Of a stretch of DNA of 64,000 nucleotides, positions 24,271-32,159 are shown piece after piece. The notes beneath the pieces are model-generated. The model made no database searches. It was not told the DNA's origin and was given only the letters and a program-made list of their open reading frames with translations. How positions within the stretch are numbered: position 1 is the stretch's first letter; each line of letters starts with the position of its first letter. The DNA comes from JAEWWD01 sp964440115 (lineage in GTDB: Bacteria; Bacillota; Clostridia; Christensenellales; CAG-138): contig CAYTPV010000002.1 of NCBI GenBank assembly GCA_964440115.1, forward strand, positions 310,001 to 374,000. Reading direction: 5' to 3'. The position numbers and the translations under genes are program-made.

Positions 24271-24873
24271 TCAGAACTTGACTATGATGTTCAGGAGAAT
24301 GTCCGCGCTGACATCGCCTTTGTCGGAGGCATGATTCATATGGCTGTATATCTCGCGGTACTTGAGTATTTTCTTGAGGTCATCGGAGGTAAACAGTTCT
24401 GCGATGGATTCGTGGAACCGGACGTTCAGAACGTTTTCCAGCTTTTTAACTTTGGTGGCCTCCTTGGAGACAACGGCATGATTTTTCTCCAGGTTTTCAA
24501 CACAGATCAGCAGGCCGTCAGCCATCTGCAACAGAATTTTCGCCATGGATAAAAGGTTTTTATCCGGCAATATATCATAGATGCGCAGTTCCTTGACTGT
24601 GGTCCAAGCATAGTCCGCCAGATCGTCGATGGATGTGGAGAGACGGAACAAATCTTCCCGGTCTATGGGGGTGATAAATGTATGGTTGATATCTTCGATC
24701 AGTTGATAGCGAATTTGGTCGGCCTCATGCTCCTTGGCTTTGACGAAATCACCGTTCTCCTGAGTTGGGTTTTCGCAAAATTCACACAGCGCATTTACCG
24801 TATCACGAATTACTTGTGCCTGATGGGTCAGAATACCATAAAAATCGAGTTTCTCCTTGCGTTTGAACATCAT
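24271..24873 (-). CDS. DUF47 (PhoU-like) phosphate transport regulator
   Basis: All-helical PhoU-like protein of about 200 residues (KAKEHEADQIRYQLIEDINH with the metal-binding acidic face, THFITPIDREDLFRLSTSID region, LENVLNVRFHESIAEL). DUF47 genes typically follow a PiT-type phosphate transporter and are thought to modulate it. Here it lies 16 bases after the pit gene. The ATG pair at 24873/24870 is preceded by AAAGGAG. Cytosolic, peripheral to the transporter by inference. Confidence 0.9.
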   Translation of the reverse strand: MMFKRKEKLDFYGILTHQAQVIRDTVNALCEFCENPTQENGDFVKAKEHEADQIRYQLIEDINHTFITPIDREDLFRLSTSIDDLADYAWTTVKELRIYDILPDKNLLSMAKILLQMADGLLICVENLEKNHAVVSKEATKVKKLENVLNVRFHESIAELFTSDDLKKILKYREIYSHMNHASDKGDVSADILLNIIVKF

Positions 24874-24889
24874 GGGGTGCTCCTTTCGA

Positions 24890-25927
24890 TCAGAAAATGA
24901 AAGAGAACAGATAGAACAAAACAGCAGCCAGCACACCGGCGATGGGAATTGTTATAAACCAGGAAACTAAAATTTTACCGGCAACGTTCCATTTAACCGC
25001 TTTATAACGCTCCGCTGCCCCTACGCCCATTATGGAAGAGGATACAATCTGGCTGGATGATACCGGCGCACCCAGCAGGGAGGAAACCAGAATGACAGTG
25101 CCTGCAGTCAACTGGGAGGAGAAAGAGTGGATCGCCCGCACCTTGTAAATACCGCAGCCTACGGTCTTGATAATCTTGAAACCACCAAACGCGATACCGC
25201 AGGATAGGCTTATCGCCGCACACGCAATCGCCCAAACAGGAATGACGTTCGTTGCACCGCCACAAATGCAGATCAGTATCATCACAATGCCTATTGACTT
25301 CTGCGAATCGTTGAAAGAGTGGTTGAATGCAAGGAAGGTCATGTTCACCCACTGCGCATACGTAAAAAACTTGTTAACCTTCTTTTCTGCCCGCTCAGTC
25401 AGAAAAAGCAGCAGCTTTAAAATGCCATACCCAGCGAGGAAACTGACAGCCGGCGTTATGAATATCATGATAACGACCTTCGTCCAGAAATAACTCCATG
25501 TGATGGCATGGCTGCTGAAGGCTGCGATACCTGCGCCAACCACACCGCCGATCAAGGCGTGGGAAGAAGAGGCTGGGATAGCGTAGAACCATGTTGTCAG
25601 GTTCCAAAGTATGGCCGCCATAATAGCAGCGGTGATAAAGGCCAATGCTACGCTTTTGGTCTGGGGGTCGGTATAGTAGCTTTCGGCGACCAGCTTTTTG
25701 ATGGTTTCCGATACGCTGGACCCAATAATCAATATGGAGAATGGGGAAAGAAATTCTACAACCGCGGCCCAAGCCAGCGCAGGATATGGCTTCATGGCAC
25801 GGCTCGCAATCAGCGTTGCCACCACATTGCATCCGTCGTGGAACCCGTTTACGTAGGTAAATACGAAAGTCAGTACGACCAAAATCCAGAATACCACACC
25901 CATAAGTACACAAATCACTCCAATCAC
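24890..25927 (-). CDS. pit: PiT-family inorganic phosphate transporter
   Basis: Membrane phosphate:cation symporter, up to 345 residues with about ten hydrophobic segments in two inverted PiT repeats. Signature motifs: FVFTYVNGFHDGCNVVATLI in the N-terminal repeat and LAFNHSFNDSQKSIGIV in the C-terminal one (GANDVANA-type); ASSSHALIGGVVGAG and GAPVSSSQIVSSSIMG carry the conserved serines and histidine. The start is uncertain: in-frame GTG at 25927 and 25918 and ATG at 25903. The GTG at 25927 abuts a duplicated promoter block. Operon with DUF47. Confidence 0.92.
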   Translation of the reverse strand: MIGVICVLMGVVFWILVVLTFVFTYVNGFHDGCNVVATLIASRAMKPYPALAWAAVVEFLSPFSILIIGSSVSETIKKLVAESYYTDPQTKSVALAFITAAIMAAILWNLTTWFYAIPASSSHALIGGVVGAGIAAFSSHAITWSYFWTKVVIMIFITPAVSFLAGYGILKLLLFLTERAEKKVNKFFTYAQWVNMTFLAFNHSFNDSQKSIGIVMILICICGGATNVIPVWAIACAAISLSCGIAFGGFKIIKTVGCGIYKVRAIHSFSSQLTAGTVILVSSLLGAPVSSSQIVSSSIMGVGAAERYKAVKWNVAGKILVSWFITIPIAGVLAAVLFYLFSFIF

Positions 25928-26030
25928 GCAAACGTTTCCGAAAAAGAGTATAAATAAAACCCATAGACTGTCTATAAGGTAAAAGTATTATGTCACAGTA
26001 CATATCAATAGTCAATGGTAAATTGTCAAG
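25928..26030 (-). repeat. Direct repeat copy 1: pit promoter block
   Basis: About 103 bases nearly identical to 26109-26210. Read on the minus strand it contains a -35/-10 pair and four consecutive seven-base units TTGACAA, TTTACCA, TTGACTA, TTGATAT (26002-26029). It ends exactly at the first possible pit start codon. Confidence 0.85.
25987..26015 (-). promoter_or_regulatory. pit promoter candidate in repeat copy 1
   Basis: Minus strand TTGACT (26010-26015), 17-base spacer, CATAAT (25987-25992). The heptad TTnAC units overlap the -35 box and look like a response-regulator site, perhaps PhoP-like, though PhoP boxes usually repeat at 11 bases. Confidence 0.6.
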
Positions 26031-26107
26031 TTAAATGCGACGATGCGGTCAGGAATACCGTCTGCGTTCAATTTTTATCTAGGATTGTCAACTTATGAAA
26101 ATATAGA

Positions 26108-26121
26108 TGCAAACGTTTCCA
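26108..26121. promoter_or_regulatory. cre-like site
   Basis: TGCAAACGTTTCCA fits the relaxed CcpA cre pattern TGNAANCGNWNNCW. The copy at 25927-25940 has C and G at the two ends and fits less well. Position downstream of the repeat promoter suits repression by carbon status; this is inference. Confidence 0.4.
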
Positions 26122-26210
26122 AAAAGAGTATAAATAAAACTCATAGGTTTTCTATAAGTTAAAAGTATTATTTCACAATGCGTATCAATAGTCAATGGTA
26201 ATTTTGTCAG
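26109..26210 (-). repeat. Direct repeat copy 2 upstream of pit
   Basis: Second copy of the promoter block, about 181 bases upstream of copy 1. It keeps the TTGACT -35 (26190-26195) and has AATAAT (26167-26172) for the -10. One of the heptads is disturbed by a one-base insertion. No gene separates the two copies. Confidence 0.8.
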
Positions 26211-26325
26211 GTCGAATATATAATCGGAGTTATGCCGTGTGAAAAGATGGTTGCACTCTCCGTGGTAAGATGATCTGATTTATGAGTAGGTAGATTGATT
26301 TAGATACGATAGATAATATCTTGGC

Positions 26326-26469
26326 TTAGAAATAAGAGGTCTTATTAGTCCCCTCCGGCACAAACGCATAGTTTGTATATTCTTCAAAATCCACCTGATC
26401 TGTATCGAGCCAGCCTAAAAGCTCTCCGTTTAAGGGTGGTTTAACTATCCCCTTGTGTTCTTCATACAT
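26326..26469 (-). CDS. Possible small protein overlapping the response-regulator end
   Basis: A 47-residue reading frame starting at an ATG that overlaps the last eight bases of the response-regulator gene, so translation could be coupled. It reads acidic and aromatic (LLGWLDTDQVDFEEYTNYAF), with no signal peptide or membrane segment, and I recognise no family. It could be a genuine small protein of the two-component operon or the remnant of a longer gene. Bases 26211-26325 hold nothing that I can name. Confidence 0.4.
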   Translation of the reverse strand: MYEEHKGIVKPPLNGELLGWLDTDQVDFEEYTNYAFVPEGTNKTSYF

Positions 26470-27124
26470 ACTGATTCTCCTGGGCATATATGATCAACTT
26501 GCTTCTTTCATTTATTTCGGTTTTGCAATACAGGCTGCTGATATAGTTCTTTACAGTTCCTTCGGTGATATAGAGTTTTTTTGCTATCTCTAAGTTGGAA
26601 AATCCTTTGCCTACCAATTTCAAGACTGTAATTTCCCGATCTGTCAGACCGTCAATGTCTGTACGCTTCAATGCAGTTTCACTTCCCCCTGAACCGGCTT
26701 TATCGCCTGTTATCAGTGAGATAACTTTTGCGGCTATTTCAGGCTGCATTATGGAATTGCCTGCATAGGCGTCCCGTATACAGTTTACGAGCTTTTCAGA
26801 AGACAAATCCTTGAGTATATATCCCACAGCACCGTTTCTTAATGCATCTATGATAAATTCATCGTCATCGAAGGTTGTAAGTATTAAGACTTTAATCCCA
26901 TGGTAATTTTCCCTAATTGCCAAAGTACATTCTACGCCATTCATGACAGGCATTCTTATGTCCATCAATACTACATCGGGATGTGCCGAAGAAATTTTCT
27001 CAAGGGCGTCCTTCCCATTTTCAGCCAGTTGAACAACTTCAATATCTTGTTCCATATCCAGTATGGTTTTTAAGCCTTCCCTCATTAAGCGCTGATCATC
27101 TACTATCATAACTCTTATCTTCAT
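26462..27124 (-). CDS. NarL/LuxR-family response regulator
   Basis: Two-component DNA-binding regulator of 220 residues. Receiver: IRVMIVDDQRLMREGL, phosphoacceptor Asp in DVVLMDIRMPVMNG, Lys in VGYILKDLSSEKL. C-terminal LuxR helix-turn-helix: LTDREITVLKLVGKGFSNLE, IAKKLYITEGTVKNYISSL. Its ATG at 27124 lies one base after the kinase stop codon, so the pair is coupled; the longer frame to 27214 is spurious. Likely target is the divergent 28553-30166 gene pair, where an inverted repeat is present. Confidence 0.93.
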   Translation of the reverse strand: MKIRVMIVDDQRLMREGLKTILDMEQDIEVVQLAENGKDALEKISSAHPDVVLMDIRMPVMNGVECTLAIRENYHGIKVLILTTFDDDEFIIDALRNGAVGYILKDLSSEKLVNCIRDAYAGNSIMQPEIAAKVISLITGDKAGSGGSETALKRTDIDGLTDREITVLKLVGKGFSNLEIAKKLYITEGTVKNYISSLYCKTEINERSKLIIYAQENQYV

Positions 27125-27125
27125 A

Positions 27126-28358
27126 TCAGCCCACCCCCTGTTCGGAATACTCCTCAACCGCTTGCGCAGTATAGCCGCTATGAATGGGTATTGAAACCTT
27201 TGTTTGAAAGCCATTCCCCATTGAGCTTGAAAAATCCACCCATCCGCCGGAACCTTCTATCCTCTCCTGTATGCCACTCAGACCGAAGCCTTTTTTTATA
27301 CGGGAACAGCCCGTACCGTTGTCATGAATATTTATCCATATCATGTCTTTATCAAGGCTCATTGCTATTTGTATCTCATTTGAATTTCCATGCCGTATTG
27401 AGTTCGTGATGCTTTCCTGAATGAGCCTGAAAATAATTACTTCAATAGCTGTAGAAAGTTTAATTCCCTTAGGCAAAGTATTATTTAGAATAATATGAAC
27501 CTCGGTGTTATTCATGGTACTATTAATAAAATCAAGTATGGATTCCCAGAATGGTTTCCCTTCAAGAGCCTGCGGGCGCAAAGATTTGATTGTGCGTTTA
27601 ACATCATTCAGGCCGCTTCTCGCCAATTCCTGGGACTTTTCCAGTTCTCCTGCCAACTTGCATTCATCCGTCAAGGACAGCTTCTTGCATACTTCCAGTT
27701 GCACTATGAGCGTTGTTAGGGTGTGTGCGAGAGTATCATGTATCTCACGAGCCATTCGTATACGCTCTTTTTCAATCAATAGCTGCTCGGATGCAGCCGA
27801 TGCGTCGATCAGTTTTTTGTATGCTTCTTCAAGCTCGGTGTTGGTCCTTTCCAGCTTTTCTTTTTCTTTAATCTGTGCCCTGATAAAATAGCTGATTCCT
27901 ATAATAAATACTATTGCTACTCCATTGTTGATAAATACATCAATAAATATATCTGAAAAATTCGCAAAGCTTTTATTCATAATGTCTGTAAAATATCTGG
28001 ACAATACAAACGGTAAAGATAAAAGAATTCCTGAATACTTGAATTCGTAATTTATTGTTGCCTCTGATACACAAGCAAAAAACAGCAGAATATTAGCGCC
28101 TGTTTTATCAATAAAACCTATACAGATCAACAAGAACAGTTCAACAACAGTACTTATCCATTGGTACTTTACAGGTTTCCTGTAAGCAACAAGGTAGAAC
28201 TGTCTGAAATAATTCGCGAATATAACAATAAGCATCATGGAAAGTAAAAATGGTGTATCCGTCAGACTGTTGTATACCAGTATAAGTATTACTGCTGATA
28301 AATGCGTAAACAGCTTGATGTAGAAAGTTGTTTTTCTAATCTGCCATATCTTTAACAT
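27126..28358 (-). CDS. NarL-type sensor histidine kinase (HisKA_3)
   Basis: Membrane sensor kinase of about 410 residues. Six hydrophobic segments fill the first 190 residues without a sizeable external domain (LFTHLSAVILILVYNSL, VVELFLLICIGFI and others), suggesting sensing within the membrane. A coiled coil leads into HisKA_3 with the phosphoacceptor in RMAREIHDTLAHTL, then HATPase with ITNSIRHGNSNEIQ, IHDNGTGCSRI and KGFGLSGIQERI. ATG at 28358 follows GGAGGC. Base composition is AT-rich like the rest of 26.2-30.3 kb. Confidence 0.92.
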   Translation of the reverse strand: MLKIWQIRKTTFYIKLFTHLSAVILILVYNSLTDTPFLLSMMLIVIFANYFRQFYLVAYRKPVKYQWISTVVELFLLICIGFIDKTGANILLFFACVSEATINYEFKYSGILLSLPFVLSRYFTDIMNKSFANFSDIFIDVFINNGVAIVFIIGISYFIRAQIKEKEKLERTNTELEEAYKKLIDASAASEQLLIEKERIRMAREIHDTLAHTLTTLIVQLEVCKKLSLTDECKLAGELEKSQELARSGLNDVKRTIKSLRPQALEGKPFWESILDFINSTMNNTEVHIILNNTLPKGIKLSTAIEVIIFRLIQESITNSIRHGNSNEIQIAMSLDKDMIWINIHDNGTGCSRIKKGFGLSGIQERIEGSGGWVDFSSSMGNGFQTKVSIPIHSGYTAQAVEEYSEQGVG

Positions 28359-28460
28359 AATGCCTCCGGTGTTCAAATATGAGAGATGAAGGAATGAACC
28401 GAATACTTTCATAATACCAGAAGCCGGATACTATCTCAATAAAAGTAATAGACAGCCGAT

Positions 28461-28484
28461 ATGACTTCAGGCATATAAAGTCAT
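28461..28484. promoter_or_regulatory. Inverted repeat between the kinase and hydrolase operons
   Basis: ATGACTT and AAGTCAT arms separated by ten bases, in the divergent spacer 28359-28552. It is a candidate binding site for the NarL-type regulator. Confidence 0.4.
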
Positions 28485-28552
28485 TACTTCCTATACTACA
28501 GCACCGCGGATTTCTTCGATAGAATAAATTTATCAAGAAGGAGGCGATTATT

Positions 28553-28828
28553 TTGGACCGGGAAAAGTTAATAAAACTAATCACAGTTTTCTTTGTGCTT
28601 TTTATTTTGAGCGGAGTCAGCGCCATTATTGATTTTTATTACGGTATCTATCCACTGATGTTCACGAAGGTATTCAGCTTGTATGAAATTTTGCGCCTAG
28701 ATAATGTATGTGTTGATAAATTGCCTGCAGTGCCGTTAATATTGCTAATTTTGACGATATCGGTATTTGTGCACCTGATCAGAAAGCTGTATAAGCGAAT
28801 AGTTAATGAAATAAGAAAGGAAATATAA
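28553..28828 (+). CDS. Small membrane protein (two segments), unknown
   Basis: A 91-residue protein that starts with TTG at 28553, eight bases after a perfect AAGGAGG (28538-28544). Two hydrophobic segments: ITVFFVLFILSGVSAIIDFY (about 10-29) and VPLILLILTISVFVHLI (about 60-76), the second followed by a basic tail. No family recognised. It is 12 bases ahead of the alpha/beta hydrolase gene and probably works with it. The strong ribosome site makes it a real gene despite the rare start codon. Confidence 0.72.
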   Translation: MDREKLIKLITVFFVLFILSGVSAIIDFYYGIYPLMFTKVFSLYEILRLDNVCVDKLPAVPLILLILTISVFVHLIRKLYKRIVNEIRKEI

Positions 28829-28840
28829 GGGTGAATTAAC

Positions 28841-30166
28841 ATGGGAACAATTATTTTAATCATTGCAACCATAATAGAGGTAGCATTAACTGCTTATTCT
28901 CTAATCACAAAATCTTGTCAAATCAGGACCAGAAGTTGGATCCGCATAAGTACATTGGCCGCCTTTGTTATATTTTCATTGGTTTCAGTCATCAAGTGGG
29001 GTTTCCGGTGGTATCTGCTTGCTGCAATACTGCTTATCTGGGCAATAGTCGGCAGTGTATCGCTGATACGCACGAAGGTGTCCAAGAAAGAGTTTAAGCC
29101 TGTTCGTATTGTAGTTAAGGCAATCGCTATGTGGCTGATTATGGTTATAGCCATAACGCCTGCGTTGATATTTCCGCAGTATAAGCTTCCTAGGGTAACC
29201 GGTAAATATAAGGTTGAAACTGCAGTTTTTACTTACACAGATAAAAGCCGCATTGAGACCTTCAGCAACTCAGGCATAAACAGGGAGGTAAATATTGAAA
29301 TCTGGTATCCTGTAAACGTTCATGATAAATTTCCTTTGGTTGTATTTTCTCACGGCGCTTTCGGAGTAAAGACAAGCAATACCTCTACTTTTGAGGAGCT
29401 TGCTAGCAACGGATATGTAGTCTGCTCCGTCGACCACCCCTATCATTCCTTATTCACAAAAAATGCTGACGGAAACATTACTACAGTTGATAGGTCATTC
29501 ATACAGGAGGTAAATAATGTAAATTCCAATGTGTATGATGAAGAAACCAAATTCGACATTACACATAAATGGCTGAGGCTCCGTACCGATGATATCAATT
29601 TTGTGCTAAATACTATAATTGAAAATACCAAGGCTAAAAGTCATGGTGGGGTTTATGAACTCATCGATATCAGCGAAATTGGTTTATTTGGACACTCTTT
29701 GGGCGGTGCTGCAAGCGCTCAGCTTGGTAGAGAACGCTGCGATATTGATGCAGTAATTGATATTGATGGCAGCCTAATTGGTGAGGAATTGGACTATGTT
29801 GACGGCAATCATGTATATAATAATGAAATCTATCCATTGCCAATACTTTGTATATATACCGACGCTATGATGCAGGCAATTGATAAGACAGAATCGGCTT
29901 ATCCGGGCATTAAGCTTCCTGAGAAGCTAATACCGGCCACTAATCCTAATGCTTATAAAGTTTATTTTGAGGGAACAAATCATATGAGTGTAACCGATCT
30001 GCCACTGATCTCGCCGTTTCTCGTAAACATAATATGTGGCACGTTTAAAAACAACGGAGGAAGACAAGAAGCAGACAAATATTACGTTATTGAAAATATG
30101 AATAGTACCGTATTGCAGTTCTTCGACTGCTATCTTAAGGGTAAAGGTAGCTTTAATCCGGCATGA
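28841..30166 (+). CDS. Membrane-anchored alpha/beta hydrolase (PAF-acetylhydrolase-like)
   Basis: A 441-residue protein. The first 120 residues hold about four hydrophobic segments (IILIIATIIEVALTAYSLI, WYLLAAILLIWAIVGSVSLI, AIAMWLIMVIAITPALIF). The rest is a serine-hydrolase domain: FPLVVFSHGAFGVKTSN with the oxyanion region, the nucleophile elbow LFGHSLGGAASAQL, an acidic position in CIYTDAM, and the catalytic His in FEGTNHMSVTDL. This resembles the PAF-acetylhydrolase/dienelactone-hydrolase group. The orientation of the catalytic domain is not certain. It follows the 28553 gene closely and ends before a strong terminator. AT-rich composition, unlike the flanks. Confidence 0.85.
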   Translation: MGTIILIIATIIEVALTAYSLITKSCQIRTRSWIRISTLAAFVIFSLVSVIKWGFRWYLLAAILLIWAIVGSVSLIRTKVSKKEFKPVRIVVKAIAMWLIMVIAITPALIFPQYKLPRVTGKYKVETAVFTYTDKSRIETFSNSGINREVNIEIWYPVNVHDKFPLVVFSHGAFGVKTSNTSTFEELASNGYVVCSVDHPYHSLFTKNADGNITTVDRSFIQEVNNVNSNVYDEETKFDITHKWLRLRTDDINFVLNTIIENTKAKSHGGVYELIDISEIGLFGHSLGGAASAQLGRERCDIDAVIDIDGSLIGEELDYVDGNHVYNNEIYPLPILCIYTDAMMQAIDKTESAYPGIKLPEKLIPATNPNAYKVYFEGTNHMSVTDLPLISPFLVNIICGTFKNNGGRQEADKYYVIENMNSTVLQFFDCYLKGKGSFNPA

Positions 30167-30244
30167 ACATACGAAAGTATCAAGTTTTTGCATACCTCTA
30201 GAGAAACTTCCCAACTCAAGATCTTCTATAAAATACCCAAAAAG

Positions 30245-30280
30245 ACGGGCGGAACGATTTACTTCCAGCCCGTTTTTTTT
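30245..30280 (+). terminator. Terminator of the hydrolase gene
   Basis: ACGGGCGGAA-type stem pairs with TTCCAGCCCGT, followed by eight T residues. The remaining spacer to 30497 holds no gene; a reading frame open from 30327 shows no homology before 30498. Confidence 0.85.
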
Positions 30281-30497
30281 CATCAACACTATACTCTTCA
30301 CATACATCGCGGTTCGTCGTCGATTAATGTGTAAGCTGAAGCTTGGTCAGCTTAACGATAAACCAACAAAAGAGTTTTACTTCCGTTATCATGCCAGAAA
30401 TCAGACGTACTGCCTGTGTCAGATTGCGATTAATATGGGTCTTTTGGGGACACTAACACTATGTCGCAATAATACACGAAATATGGGTAGACACGTT

Positions 30498-31922
30498 ATG
30501 AAGAAAAAAGGTCTGGGCGCATGGCAGCTTACTATGATGGCCCTGGGAAGCGTAATCGGAGGATCATTCTTCTTGGGATCGGCCGTTGCAATCAATGCAG
30601 CGGGACCTTCGATATTGTTTGGTTTTATTTTCGGCGGTGTTCTGGTCTATTTTATACTTTTCGCAATTTCAGAAATGACGGTGGCAAATCCGAGCTATGG
30701 TTCTTTCCGCACGTTTGCCGCGGAGGCATTTGGAAAAGGAACCGGGTTTGTTGTGGGATGGGTATATTGGACAGGTATGACTCTTGCCATGTCCAGCGAG
30801 GCCACAGCCGTTTCCATACTGGTCAAGGCATGGTTACCCAGCATCCCGATAGCTGCACTGGGCAGTATCATCATTGTGGGTGTTACTCTTTTAAACCTCC
30901 TTGGGGCCAGTAAATTGAGCAAGCTGGAAAGCGGTCTTGCAGCATTAAAGCTGTTTGCCATACTATCATTTATCATAATAGCCATTATCATCATTATCGG
31001 ACTGTTCCCGGGGACGCCGGCAATCGGTATTGGAGAACTTGCTGCTGAACCGCTGATGCCAAACGGAATGACCGGTCTTGCCGGAAGTATGCTTATCGTG
31101 ATGTTCACCTATGCTGGCTTTGAAGTCATAGGTCTGGCTGCGTCTGAAGCAGAGAATCCCCATATAACGATACCCAAAGAAATTCGCAACACTGTAATAA
31201 GTCTAGTAGCGCTTTATATCGTATATGTCGTCGTACTGCTTCCGCTTATTCCCACAAAAGATATCAGCGCGAAAATGAGTCCCATCGTTGCGGCGATGAA
31301 CCGACAAGGAATAGCATGGGCGGGAACTGCACTCAATGTAGTGCTGATTAGCGCGATACTATCCACAATGCTTGCAGCAATGTTCGCCCTTGGCAGGATG
31401 ATGCGCTCGCTTGTAGATGAGGGCCTTGCGCCGAGATGGCTTAAAGATCAGACAGATGTGCCTTATCGAGGGATCATTGCCTCCGGCTTTGCCATGCTTA
31501 TTTCGCTGGGAGTCGGGCTTCTGTTCCCAAGCGCTTATCTGTTCCTTATCAGTTCCGGCGGGTTTGCGATACTGTTTTCGTATGTAATGATTATGGCTAC
31601 GCATATTCGTTTCCGCAGGAAAAACGGCTGCCCTCCCAATGGAAAGTGTCAGTTGTGGGGATTTCCGTATACTTCCTTGTTTGTACTGATAGCTTTGATA
31701 GCTTCAATATTAGGTATGCCGTTTGTCAGCGGACAGGACTCCGGACTCATTGCCGGCTGCACCGTCGTCGTATTTTTTATTATCTGCTATATGCTTTTAA
31801 GGGTTTATAATCGCAGAGAAAAAACAATACATCCTACTTTTTATAAGAAAATTGACATGGCTACCGAGATATCCAAAGAATTAAACGATTTCGATAAAAG
31901 CGATAAAAGTGACGAACACTGA
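30498..31922 (+). CDS. APC-superfamily amino acid permease
   Basis: Membrane permease of 474 residues with about twelve hydrophobic segments. The first segment carries the unwound G-S/G-x-G substrate region (MMALGSVIGGSFFLGSAVAI), and a later block (MFTYAGFEVIGLAASEAENP) matches the APC family helix 6 pattern. Amino-acid specificity cannot be read. I start at the ATG at 30498, which leads directly into the conserved N-terminus; its ribosome site is weak, and an in-frame ATG 15 bases upstream is an alternative. Its composition returns to the average of the window. Confidence 0.9.
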   Translation: MKKKGLGAWQLTMMALGSVIGGSFFLGSAVAINAAGPSILFGFIFGGVLVYFILFAISEMTVANPSYGSFRTFAAEAFGKGTGFVVGWVYWTGMTLAMSSEATAVSILVKAWLPSIPIAALGSIIIVGVTLLNLLGASKLSKLESGLAALKLFAILSFIIIAIIIIIGLFPGTPAIGIGELAAEPLMPNGMTGLAGSMLIVMFTYAGFEVIGLAASEAENPHITIPKEIRNTVISLVALYIVYVVVLLPLIPTKDISAKMSPIVAAMNRQGIAWAGTALNVVLISAILSTMLAAMFALGRMMRSLVDEGLAPRWLKDQTDVPYRGIIASGFAMLISLGVGLLFPSAYLFLISSGGFAILFSYVMIMATHIRFRRKNGCPPNGKCQLWGFPYTSLFVLIALIASILGMPFVSGQDSGLIAGCTVVVFFIICYMLLRVYNRREKTIHPTFYKKIDMATEISKELNDFDKSDKSDEH

Positions 31923-32054
31923 GCCGCCTGCAAGAGTATGAAAGCGTATGCCGCTCGAGCAGGTTTCGGCGGCTGATAGGCGCATTGATTGCCGTTTACT
32001 ATATAACCAACTTCCAGGGTGCGTAGCGGTCAGTTATATGCTGAATATGTTTTC

Positions 32055-32093
32055 ACACCAAAGGGGCGTTGGGTGTTATCCCTGTTTTTTTTT
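32055..32093 (+). terminator. Terminator candidate after the permease gene
   Basis: ACACCAA pairs with TTGGGTGT (one bulge), with an alternative AGGG/CCCT stem that abuts a run of nine T residues. The 31923-32159 gap separates two convergent genes and shows nothing else. Confidence 0.5.
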
Positions 32094-32159
32094 AGTATAA
32101 GTAGTATAGGAATTGTAGCAGCAGATAATTATTAGGATAATCCATTACAACTATCATAA

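Noticed and set aside
26002..26029. The pit heptads as a standard PhoP box
   Set aside because: Known Bacillus PhoP boxes repeat at about 11 bases, not seven; kept only as an unidentified regulatory repeat.
30327..30497. A 57-residue N-terminal extension of the APC permease
   Set aside because: No similarity to permease N-termini; the conserved first segment begins just after the ATG at 30498.
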